The notes beneath the pieces were generated by a model. It was given only the letters and a program-made list of their open reading frames with translations. It had not been told where the DNA came from and ran no database searches. From positions 1 through 44,107 of the forward strand of contig JAUXAJ010000004.1 in the NCBI GenBank assembly GCA_030620005.1: a stretch of DNA of 44,107 bases. The letters are read 5' to 3'. The position numbers were made by a program, and so were the translations under genes. Positions 26,997-34,808 of this stretch are shown here, piece after piece; the stretch's first letter is position 1, and each line of letters starts with the position of its first letter. The stretch is from Promethearchaeota archaeon. Its GTDB lineage: Archaea > Asgardarchaeota > Lokiarchaeia > Sigynarchaeales > SOKP01.

Positions 26997-28790
26997 ATGA
27001 GCAATCAAGAAGGGAATAGAGACAATCCGTATTCTTTTGATGATTATTTGCATGTTAGAAATAATTTTAATTATTACCAAGACGATGAGTTTCTTCAGGC
27101 CTTAGTAAAAAAATATGTGCACCCGAGTGAATACGAAAAAATTGATAGAGAGTTAAGGGAACTTTCAGATATCGTTTCATATCGATTCAGGGATCTTGCC
27201 GACGAGGGAAATCTTCTTGAAAACCGTGTAAAATGCACGATCGTACAGCATTATGACGCTCACAACCATCGCATCGATAAAATAAAAAGATGTGCTGAAA
27301 CAGAATTGCTAGAACGGGAAATATTTAATCTTGGATTATACGATCCTAAACGAAATAGTGCGTGGAGCAGGTTCCTAAAAATGTTTTTACTCTACGAAAA
27401 TAGCGAGGCTGGGGTGATGTGTCCCGTTGCATGTACCCATGGTGCCGTGGAATTTCTTCAAAAATATGAAAACGAACTTCTTCCGGAAGCACGAGAGATA
27501 TTGGAATCACTCCGGGATGGTATTGGGGGTTATAAGTTAGGAGCACAGTTTGTAAGCGAGATTCAAGGAGGTAGTGATGTGCCGGCCAATCTCGTAGAAG
27601 CTGTCTACGTGGAAAATGAAGGTCTTGATGGAATTTCGAACTGTTGGAGGTTATACAGACAAAAGTTTTTCTGTTCGGCAATGCAAGCGGATTATTCCAT
27701 AGTTACAGCAAAACCAAAAGGAATACCATCCGCAACCAAAATTGCTGCTTTTGTGGTTCCATCATGGCTTCCAGGGAATAAAGAGCGAGAAATCAGAAAT
27801 TCTTTCACGATAGATAGATTAAAACAAAAACTTGGGACCGCAGAATTACCCACTGCTGAAATTACTTATAATGGTGCTGTTGGCTATCCAATTGGTCCTT
27901 TTGAGAAAGGTCTTGCAAACATTGTCGGAATTGTTCTTTCTTTGTCAAGACTTCACGTCGCTTTCGGAATGGCCGCTGGGGGATTGAGAGTAGCGCGAGA
28001 AGCGTCTTTATACGCTCAATTTAGAACAGCTTTCAGTGTCCCCGTATCTTCTTTTCCACTCACGATAAACCAGATAAACGACTTGAATCACCAAGTAATG
28101 AGAACTGCAGCTGGCGCTTTTAAAGTTTATGCGGAATACATTCACTTTAACGAAAAACTCATCAGTGGAATCAGGGATTTGCAAAAAATTACTGACGTTA
28201 CTGAGCGTAAGAGACGATTTAGGTTGCGAGAACTTATCATGTTACAAAAGATTGTTGTCGCTGACGAAGCTCCAGCAATCATACGAAAGGCCATATCTTT
28301 TTTCGGCGGTCACGGCATAATGGAAGATTTTACGTCTTTACCTCGAATCCATCGTGATTCCTTGATAATGGAGCTGTGGGAAGGACCTCGCAACGTTCTG
28401 CTCGCTCAAATGCATAGAGATTTTCAACGAGTTGTTGATTGGTATTCTGCTGATGATTTTGTGCGAGATTTGCTCGAGGGGAGAGATCATCCCACAATTG
28501 AGTATCATGCTACTGAGTTTCTCAGGATCATGTCGCACGATAGCCTTTTGAGAACAGATGAAGAAACTTTAAAAATATGTCGAGATTGGGAAAAATTAGC
28601 TAACGATCTTTTCAATGCTTATCAAGATCTAGCTTTAAATGAGCTCAATTTCAAGGGAAAACCTTTAAAATTCTCAAAACTCCTGCGAAAATTTAAGAAA
28701 AGGGAAAAGTATGTGAAAAAAACGATAGATAACGAAATTAACGGGCGTGAGACACCTCAAGCGAAAATAGAACCGCGAATGCGTGGATAA
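26997..28790 (+). CDS. Acyl-CoA dehydrogenase, AidB-like
   Basis: FAD enzyme of the acyl-CoA dehydrogenase family, oxidising an acyl-CoA or serving a related role. The frame is open from 26889, but AGAGGT at 26982-26987 with 9 bases spacing favours the ATG at 26997, giving 597 residues. Matches to AidB-type members are CPVACTHGAVEFL, SEIQGGSDVPAN, the helical FAD-binding C-domain (RLHVAFGMAAGGLRVAREAS), GGHGIMEDF and the catalytic-Glu motif LWEGPRNV (Glu near 462). A polar tail (NGRETPQAKIEPRMRG) extends past the fold. A relic of a second copy of this tail lies across the glmU-like gene, next to two hydratase genes. Confidence 0.88.
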   Translation: MSNQEGNRDNPYSFDDYLHVRNNFNYYQDDEFLQALVKKYVHPSEYEKIDRELRELSDIVSYRFRDLADEGNLLENRVKCTIVQHYDAHNHRIDKIKRCAETELLEREIFNLGLYDPKRNSAWSRFLKMFLLYENSEAGVMCPVACTHGAVEFLQKYENELLPEAREILESLRDGIGGYKLGAQFVSEIQGGSDVPANLVEAVYVENEGLDGISNCWRLYRQKFFCSAMQADYSIVTAKPKGIPSATKIAAFVVPSWLPGNKEREIRNSFTIDRLKQKLGTAELPTAEITYNGAVGYPIGPFEKGLANIVGIVLSLSRLHVAFGMAAGGLRVAREASLYAQFRTAFSVPVSSFPLTINQINDLNHQVMRTAAGAFKVYAEYIHFNEKLISGIRDLQKITDVTERKRRFRLRELIMLQKIVVADEAPAIIRKAISFFGGHGIMEDFTSLPRIHRDSLIMELWEGPRNVLLAQMHRDFQRVVDWYSADDFVRDLLEGRDHPTIEYHATEFLRIMSHDSLLRTDEETLKICRDWEKLANDLFNAYQDLALNELNFKGKPLKFSKLLRKFKKREKYVKKTIDNEINGRETPQAKIEPRMRG

Positions 28791-28804
28791 ATTAAATAAT
28801 TAAA

Positions 28805-30103
28805 TTAATTAATATTTTTTCTCTCCTTTTTAACGATACCCTTATTTGGATCTTGATAGTAAAGCGTATTCGGTTCAACATCTTCAATTACTAATGTTTG
28901 GGCACCGATACGAGAATTCTCTCCTAATATTTTACCGGTCATGATGCTAACGTTTATTCCAGTTTTTACGTTAGGTCCTATGATCGTGCCAAGTTTTCGC
29001 ATTTTAGAATCAACAGGTTTACCCTTAATGTTAACCTTAACGCTTTTATCATCAAACCTTAAATTTGCTACTTTTGTACCCGCTCCCAAATTCACGTTTT
29101 CGCAGATAATACTATCTCCAATAAAATTAAAATGTGGTAAATTTGAATTGGATAGAATGATTGAATTTTTAACTTCAGATATGCCAATATGGCAATTATT
29201 TGCTATAAATGTATAGGGTCTAATAAATGCGTTAGGTCCTATAAAGTTATTTTTCCCTATATAACACGGTCCTTGAATACAAGTTCCAGATTTAACTGTA
29301 GTTCCTTTATCAATATATACTTTTCCAGAGATATTCACGTTCTTTTCGATATTTCCAAAGATTTCCGCTTTTAAATTATCTAATAAATAGCTATTCGCGT
29401 CCAAAAATTGCCACGGTAAACCTATATCGCTCCAAAAATAATCTTTAATGATATAACCAATAATTTTTCCGTTCATTTCTTTTGTCAATATTTCCATGGA
29501 GTCTGTGAACTCGAACTCACCCCTAATAGATTCTTTTGTCTTTTCAATCGCTTGAAATATGAGTGGATTGAAGATAAATACTCCAGCATTAGCGAGATTT
29601 CCTAGATTTAATTCTGGAGATGGTTTTTCAGTTATTTTTTTTACATTGCCCTCTGAATCCAACGATATAATTCCAAAATCTTGAGGATTTGAAACTTGAA
29701 TTAAGGAAATTAATCCTTCCGCTTTACTTTTTTTAAATTTTTCAACTACTTCCGTGTAAACTTTAGGGTCTATCAATAAATCTCCATACATCATCAAGAA
29801 TGTCTCGTCGTTGACAAAGTCTTTCGCGTAACCCGCAGCGTGAGCCGTCCCAAGGTATTCCTCTTGTGTAACATAACATATCTTTAAACCAAACTTATCT
29901 TTTCCACCACCGAAATATTTCTTAATCATATCTTCCTTGTAGCCAACGATTAATAATATTTCGTTTATACCGGCGTCCTTTAAACTTATAATGGTATGTT
30001 CTAATAAAGGTTTACCAGCAAGAGGTATTAGAGGTTTTGGACGAGATGATGTAATAGGTCTTAGTCTTTTTCCTTCTCCGGCTGCCAGAATCACTGCTTT
30101 CAT
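28805..30103 (-). CDS. glmU: Bifunctional sugar-1-phosphate nucleotidyltransferase/acetyltransferase, GlmU-like
   Basis: Probably acetylates glucosamine-1-P and couples GlcNAc-1-P to UTP, as in archaeal ST0452-type enzymes. The 432-residue protein has an N-terminal nucleotidyltransferase domain (LAAGEGKRLRPITSSRPKPL, the metal Asp in YGDLLID, EKPSPELNLGNLANAGVFIF). A C-terminal left-handed beta-helix follows from about 250 (GKVYIDKGTTVKSGTCIQGP, NNFIGPNAFIRP, GENSRIGAQTLVIEDV). The sugar specificity is set by context: glmS and two glmM genes are within 10 kb. Glucose-1-P uridylyl- or thymidylyl-transfer is the alternative. Confidence 0.88.
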   Translation of the reverse strand: MKAVILAAGEGKRLRPITSSRPKPLIPLAGKPLLEHTIISLKDAGINEILLIVGYKEDMIKKYFGGGKDKFGLKICYVTQEEYLGTAHAAGYAKDFVNDETFLMMYGDLLIDPKVYTEVVEKFKKSKAEGLISLIQVSNPQDFGIISLDSEGNVKKITEKPSPELNLGNLANAGVFIFNPLIFQAIEKTKESIRGEFEFTDSMEILTKEMNGKIIGYIIKDYFWSDIGLPWQFLDANSYLLDNLKAEIFGNIEKNVNISGKVYIDKGTTVKSGTCIQGPCYIGKNNFIGPNAFIRPYTFIANNCHIGISEVKNSIILSNSNLPHFNFIGDSIICENVNLGAGTKVANLRFDDKSVKVNIKGKPVDSKMRKLGTIIGPNVKTGINVSIMTGKILGENSRIGAQTLVIEDVEPNTLYYQDPNKGIVKKERKNIN

Positions 30104-30171
30104 ATTGGATTAAGTAGTAAAAATTAATTAAAGTTTTGTGTATAACTTTTTTGACATCGAGATTTCCAAGA

Positions 30172-30294
30172 CTTAAATTCTCAAGATAGTTGCGAAAATT
30201 TAAGAAAAGAAAAAAAGAAGGAGAAATGGGTAACGATGATTCTATAAATGGGCGTGAATTGCCCCAGACAAAGATAGAACATCAAATCCGCTAA
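30172..30294 (+). pseudogene. 3' relic of a second acyl-CoA dehydrogenase gene
   Basis: This stretch reads LKFSR, a TAG, then LRKFKKRKKEGEMGNDDSIN and GRELPQTKIEHQIR before TAA. It is collinear with the end of the intact acyl-CoA dehydrogenase 1.5 kb upstream (LKFSKLLRKFKKREKY, NGRETPQAKIEPRMRG). Parts are also near-identical in DNA (GCGAAAATTTAAGAAAAG). The rest of the copy is absent. It lies 100 bases before the MaoC gene pair on the same strand. The remaining bases of 30104-30393 are AT-rich with a long T run at 30302-30316. Confidence 0.8.
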
Positions 30295-30393
30295 TTATAA
30301 ATTTTTTTTTTTTTTGTTTTAATTTTTACTTTCACATTTTTATATTAAAAGCTCTTATATATTATTTATACATAACTGGGAGGAAGAAATTTT

Positions 30394-30972
30394 ATGGTTA
30401 AAATATCTGATGGAGCAATAAAATTAATAGAAAAATATCAAAAAACTGAGAAACAGAAAGAATTTCAGTTTGATTTTTTTGTTGATCAATCAAAATACGA
30501 GAAGTGGGAAGATGTAATTATTGGAACAGAAGGTTTTGGAGAAAGAACGTTTGAAGTAAAGAGAGAGGATATTAATGCCTATGTAGAATGCACCTCGGAG
30601 AAGAATCCGGTTTTTAAGGATGAAGAATTCGCAAAGAAAACTCCTTGGGGTGGATTGATCGCTCCTCCCATGTTCATAACACCTGTGATTTTTTGGATTG
30701 CCGGTACAGGTTCTGGAAGTTGGATAAGAACTCCTGGAGCGATAAATCCTGGTCAAAAGATAGAGTTCTATGAACCTATTCGAGTTGGCGATGTAATAAA
30801 AATCAGATCGGAGGCGCATGACAAATATATAAAAAGAGGAAAACGCTATTTAACATATTATTCAGAATTTACAAATCAGAGAGGAGAACTTGTCGCTAAA
30901 TGGTGGGGGACATTAATACTTCCATTTTCTAAAGATGAAGAAAAACATGAAATAGAAGGAGCGAAAAAATGA
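30394..30972 (+). CDS. MaoC-like hydratase, non-catalytic subunit (N-terminal-domain type)
   Basis: A hot-dog-fold partner in an enoyl-CoA hydratase. The 192-residue protein follows the MaoC N-terminal-domain pattern: FEVKREDINAYVECTSEKNP, GGLIAPPMFITP, and GQKIEFYEPIRVGDVIKI. It lacks the catalytic Asp and His of the D-x-N-P-x-H motif. GGGAGG at 30378-30383, 10 bases before the ATG, is a strong ribosome site. The companion gene 27 bases downstream has the catalytic motif, so the two probably form a heterodimer, as in split MaoC hydratases of lipid and sterol side-chain oxidation. Confidence 0.85.
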   Translation: MVKISDGAIKLIEKYQKTEKQKEFQFDFFVDQSKYEKWEDVIIGTEGFGERTFEVKREDINAYVECTSEKNPVFKDEEFAKKTPWGGLIAPPMFITPVIFWIAGTGSGSWIRTPGAINPGQKIEFYEPIRVGDVIKIRSEAHDKYIKRGKRYLTYYSEFTNQRGELVAKWWGTLILPFSKDEEKHEIEGAKK

Positions 30973-30999
30973 CAGTAAAAAAAAGAGAGTGATTAATTA

Positions 31000-31437
31000 A
31001 TGACTGAGAAAGTAAAATTTGAAGATATAGAATTGGATCATGAATTGCTTCCCTTAAAAAGGGAAATTTCACAAGAATTCATTTCGATGTTTGGTTGTGG
31101 TTCCCTCGATTTCAATCCAATTCATATGGACCCAATTTGGGCAAAAAAAATTAATCTCTTCGGTTTTGGAAAAACAATTGGTCATGGGCAATTGACTATT
31201 GCTCTTTTAACGCAGGTAATTACTAACTGGTGCTATGCTGAAGGAGGTAAACTCAAATCAATTGACATAAAACTTATCTGGCCACTTTTCCCTGGAGATA
31301 CTGTAACATGTGGCGCTAAAGTAGTCGCAAAACATCCGAGAAAAAAAGAAATGAGTTTCGTGGACTTAGAAATACATGCAGATAATCAAAAAAACAAAAG
31401 AGTAGCCGTAGGTAAAGCCCAAGTATACTTACCCTGA
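31000..31437 (+). CDS. MaoC-like enoyl-CoA hydratase, catalytic subunit
   Basis: The 145-residue single hot-dog-domain protein has the hydratase-2 motif SLDFNPIHMDPIWAKK (Asp and His present). The substrate-cradle sequence GFGKTIGHGQLTIALLTQ and the strand IKLIWPLFPGDTVTCGAKVV follow. It would hydrate a trans-2-enoyl-CoA. It is co-transcribed with the motif-less MaoC subunit upstream. An acyl-CoA dehydrogenase relic before the pair suggests the ancestral operon carried dehydrogenase plus hydratase, two consecutive beta-oxidation steps. Confidence 0.88.
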   Translation: MTEKVKFEDIELDHELLPLKREISQEFISMFGCGSLDFNPIHMDPIWAKKINLFGFGKTIGHGQLTIALLTQVITNWCYAEGGKLKSIDIKLIWPLFPGDTVTCGAKVVAKHPRKKEMSFVDLEIHADNQKNKRVAVGKAQVYLP

Positions 31438-31583
31438 ATGATGATTTTTAACGCTTGATTTCAAATATATAATCCTCATTTTTATTAAAAATCATAAGAC
31501 TTATTTAATTTTTTTATTAAAGAATATTCAATTTATTACATGAAATCTATCAAAAAAACAAAGAAAACTTAATACCTTTCTTT

Positions 31584-32774
31584 CTAAATCTTTTTATTTT
31601 CTAACTTTTCCTTTTTACTTCTTTCTTTATCCGCCCTTTTCTTAGCTTTCTTAGCAGATTTTCTAAATCTTTTAACTTGTTTTCTTTTATCTTTTAACTT
31701 TTTATATGAAAGAATGCCAAAAATACCTGCTATGATCAATAAGGGAATAAACAATCCGAACACGCCGATGTATTTTAATAGTTCTACATTGGTATTTAAT
31801 AAATGGCGAGTCATGAATTGTGAATTTGCAAATTCATATGCCACTTTACAGAGAATGAGAAAAATTAATATCGCATCAGTTTTAATGAATTTGATTTTTT
31901 CAGTAATTAATTCTGCCTTTTTCCCGATTAAGTTAGCAATGGATATTAATAATATTACAATATCGATGATATAAAGAATTAAGAACGTATATGGAGTATC
32001 AAGTATGGGGTTTAATGCACTTATATTACCTCCTGTAAAAGCTTTTATCATTAAATATGACGTTAAAATCGCTATAAAAATGAAAAAAAGTCCTAACCAC
32101 GCATTTAAATATCCTTTAAACACGTATAATATGGCGATAACTGTTAAACCTATAATTATGACTATCAGTATTGTCGGAATTAATATTACAAAATCAACTA
32201 AAATAGCAAGGTCTGCTGAAATTATTTTTCTTAAATCGTTTTCTACGCCACTTATTGTTAAATTCCCGATATAATATATAAGTAATGCGCTGCCAAGGGT
32301 TCCTCCTAAAAAAACTATCCATCTAACAAAGAAACTAATAACCGTTGGGGCTTTATATAGCGTACCGTCCATCTTTTCGCCGTAAGAGTAACAGTAATAC
32401 ATTGTAAATGAGCCAGTAATGAAAATATAGGATATAGTTGATATTATGAAAGCTCCATAAGCAATGGCTAGTAATACCTCTTGCCCCAAGAAGACAAAAA
32501 TTAGTACAAACACGATTAACATTAAAACACCTTTAAATATTGAAACAGGAGTCAACTTTCTTAAATCTCCACGCAAGAAAAAAGCAATCAAGAATAAAAC
32601 CACGCAAACGATTAATAATGGGAAATATATAAAATTACCATCAAAGGTTATCCCGAATAAATCAAATGAAATATTAAACTGGAAAAAGGTAAGTCCTATT
32701 ATTGACCATATTACCAACACCAAAAAAATAATATTCTCTTTTTTAGTTAGCTTTTTCAAATCCTTAAATCCCAT
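31584..32774 (-). CDS. Polytopic membrane protein with Lys-rich tail
   Basis: A 396-residue integral membrane protein with about ten hydrophobic segments (for example NIIFLVLVIWSIIGLTFF, YFPLLIVCVVLFLIAFFL, LMLIVFVLIFVFLGQ, ILYIIDIVILLISIANLIG). After the last helix (FGLFIPLLIIAGIFGILSY) comes a cytoplasmic tail of about 45 residues made almost only of Lys, Arg, Glu and Ala (KKAKKRADKERSKKEKLENK). No transporter signature was recognised. The tail could bind nucleic acid, acidic lipid or ribosomes, but that is speculation. It is convergent with the MaoC pair. Confidence 0.7.
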   Translation of the reverse strand: MGFKDLKKLTKKENIIFLVLVIWSIIGLTFFQFNISFDLFGITFDGNFIYFPLLIVCVVLFLIAFFLRGDLRKLTPVSIFKGVLMLIVFVLIFVFLGQEVLLAIAYGAFIISTISYIFITGSFTMYYCYSYGEKMDGTLYKAPTVISFFVRWIVFLGGTLGSALLIYYIGNLTISGVENDLRKIISADLAILVDFVILIPTILIVIIIGLTVIAILYVFKGYLNAWLGLFFIFIAILTSYLMIKAFTGGNISALNPILDTPYTFLILYIIDIVILLISIANLIGKKAELITEKIKFIKTDAILIFLILCKVAYEFANSQFMTRHLLNTNVELLKYIGVFGLFIPLLIIAGIFGILSYKKLKDKRKQVKRFRKSAKKAKKRADKERSKKEKLENKKI

Positions 32775-33048
32775 ATTCTCTCAGCTTATTTTAATTAGAT
32801 TAATTTAAATTAGAATGATATAATTATTTAAAAGTTGGTTTTAAATATTAGTTTTTAAACAAAGTTAGATATTTAAAAAGTTTCTAAAAAAATAATTTAA
32901 TATATATATATGAATTTATTTATAAGAAACTTATTAACTGCAAAAAAAAGGCAGAAAAGCTTTTAGAGAAAAAAAAGGAAGGAGATTATAGGAAAACATC
33001 AAACATCGCTCCATCCAGCGCAAAAGGCAGAAGATTTAGCTAACATGT

Positions 33049-33213
33049 TCAAAAAAACATCCAAACATCAATTATAACTTTGATTGGGATGACGACGACG
33101 ACAATGACGAAGAAGAAGATGGCACTATTGTCATTATAGTAGGAGTAGTAGTAATATTCATCGTAGCATGAGTTGCGGTATCAATTGTTATTATAATTAG
33201 AAAAAGAGTCTGA
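33049..33213 (+). pseudogene. Decayed C-terminal anchor of a surface protein
   Basis: The frame reads NINYNFDWDDDDDNDEEEDG, then TIVIIVGVVVIFIVA, an in-frame TGA at 33169-33171, VAVSIVIIIRKRV and a final TGA at 33211-33213. An acidic linker, a membrane helix and a basic end are the standard tail of archaeal surface proteins. The helix is interrupted by the TGA and no upstream gene connects in frame. The rest of the 32775-33307 gap is AT-rich without a gene. Confidence 0.55.
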
Positions 33214-33307
33214 AACATGTTAATAATGAAATGTATTAAATAATTTTTTTACTTTACTTTACTTAACTTTATTTCTTTTTTTTTAAATATTAACTTCAAA
33301 AAATGAA

Positions 33308-34609
33308 ATGAAAATGAGCCTACAACGCTGTTTAGCAAGTCGAAAAGATTGTTCAGGGGAAGGTCGACTCTTGCCGCTGACGGACATTTTGGATATTTGT
33401 AAGTCAACGCTTCAATCGGCGCTCTCTAAATCTCTATTTATAGTATTACCTGACGGGGAAGATTACGCAGGTGGTGTTTATAAATACGAATATGAAGGGA
33501 AGGAATTGATTCTCATTACGGATAAAGGAAAAACAAAATATTCAATGGAGGTCTATCCAGATCTGATTTGGAAGGAAACGCTTGAGTTAAAGGAATTGAT
33601 TCATGCTGGTCTTATTTGGCAATATCTCTCGTTAAAAGTGGAAAGCATGGGTCTTGGCGTTTCGCAAAGAGCAAGGGCTCCAAAAAAGATAAATAAACTC
33701 GTTAATCGAATAACTAATCAAGAATATCTTTTTTTATATTCGGTGGCAGTTCGAGAGCGGGATCGTAAAGCATTGGTTGAAGATACATTAAAACCTCTTC
33801 AGAAAGAGCAAGATGAGGGCGTATATCTCCTTGATACTCCAGCTTGTTATAAAAATCGCGCAATTTATGAGAATAGCTATCAAGGCGTTCCTTTAGATGC
33901 TGCAATTTTCGATCAAGTCGATAAAAAATCTCCAGATTACTCATCACTGCATGAACTTTCCCAATTACTCTGGGCGTGCCAAGGAGAAACCGATCATGCG
34001 ACTCACGGCAACCGGGACGCTATAGAAAAAAACGGCTATGGAAGGGTTCACGCATCAGGTTGCGCTGGATACGCAGTATACCCGATGATTTTTGTAGAGG
34101 AATTAGCCGGTCTACCAAAAGGGGCTTACTGGTATGATCCTATTGGGTTGTCCGCATTAAATAGATGGATTAGTGTGAATAAAAAATTAAATTACGACCA
34201 CTTGATATATGAATTTACCTATAATAATTGCAAAGCTGAAATTGAAAAGGAATTTGGTTTCGACTTATCAAATTATGTGATTTTGTTGTGCGTGGATAGA
34301 AAAAAGCCCTGCTCAGGATTTGCGCATAGCATGTTAGGAAAATCGTTCATGAACCCCAAATACTGGGCAGAAATTGAAGCAGGAATGGCACTGGCAGGAT
34401 TGCAACTCCAAGCCAATGCTTTAGGTTTAAAGTGGCAAAAAATAGTATTATCAAATCCAGACGATCTCAAATATAGGGAGCTGTTCAGTCTCGAGTCTGT
34501 TGAACGTTCAATTAATAATATGGCATCAAATTTAGTGAATCTTCCAAAAAATGAGAAATTATCGCTTAAAGGACATTTAGTGCCAACCGTATTATTTTTC
34601 CTACAATAA
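33308..34609 (+). CDS. Nitroreductase-like protein with two tandem domains (SagB-like)
   Basis: A 433-residue FMN-type nitroreductase-fold protein. The N-terminal half has a degenerate domain: SLQRCLASRKDCSGEGRLLPL, LELKELIHAGLIWQYLSLKV and SMGLGVSQRA. The second half repeats the plan: LHELSQLLWACQGETDHATHG, the SAGALYP-like ASGCAGYAVYPMIFVEEL, GLPKGAYWYDP, and the late EAGMALAGLQLQANALGLKW. This layout resembles SagB-type dehydrogenases, which oxidise azolines in peptide natural products. No YcaO or precursor peptide gene was seen nearby, so a general flavin reductase role is equally possible. It starts at ATG 33308 after a T-rich stretch. Confidence 0.7.
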   Translation: MKMSLQRCLASRKDCSGEGRLLPLTDILDICKSTLQSALSKSLFIVLPDGEDYAGGVYKYEYEGKELILITDKGKTKYSMEVYPDLIWKETLELKELIHAGLIWQYLSLKVESMGLGVSQRARAPKKINKLVNRITNQEYLFLYSVAVRERDRKALVEDTLKPLQKEQDEGVYLLDTPACYKNRAIYENSYQGVPLDAAIFDQVDKKSPDYSSLHELSQLLWACQGETDHATHGNRDAIEKNGYGRVHASGCAGYAVYPMIFVEELAGLPKGAYWYDPIGLSALNRWISVNKKLNYDHLIYEFTYNNCKAEIEKEFGFDLSNYVILLCVDRKKPCSGFAHSMLGKSFMNPKYWAEIEAGMALAGLQLQANALGLKWQKIVLSNPDDLKYRELFSLESVERSINNMASNLVNLPKNEKLSLKGHLVPTVLFFLQ

Positions 34610-34808
34610 ATTCAATAGAGTAAAATAATAAATATTACAAGGGAGTAAAGATTTAGTGACTAAGCAAATTGGTTAGAGCTAATTAATATTATCATTATTT
34701 CATGACTTGTTTTTTGCCATTAGAACAACTACTTTTATATAGATAAGAATTGATTATAATATTAAAAGATTAAAGAAGCTCTTAAGATATTTTACTCCCT
34801 AAAATATT

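Noticed and set aside
27346..27681. Long minus-strand frame within the acyl-CoA dehydrogenase gene
   Set aside because: It is antisense to conserved dehydrogenase motifs and has no homology pattern of its own.
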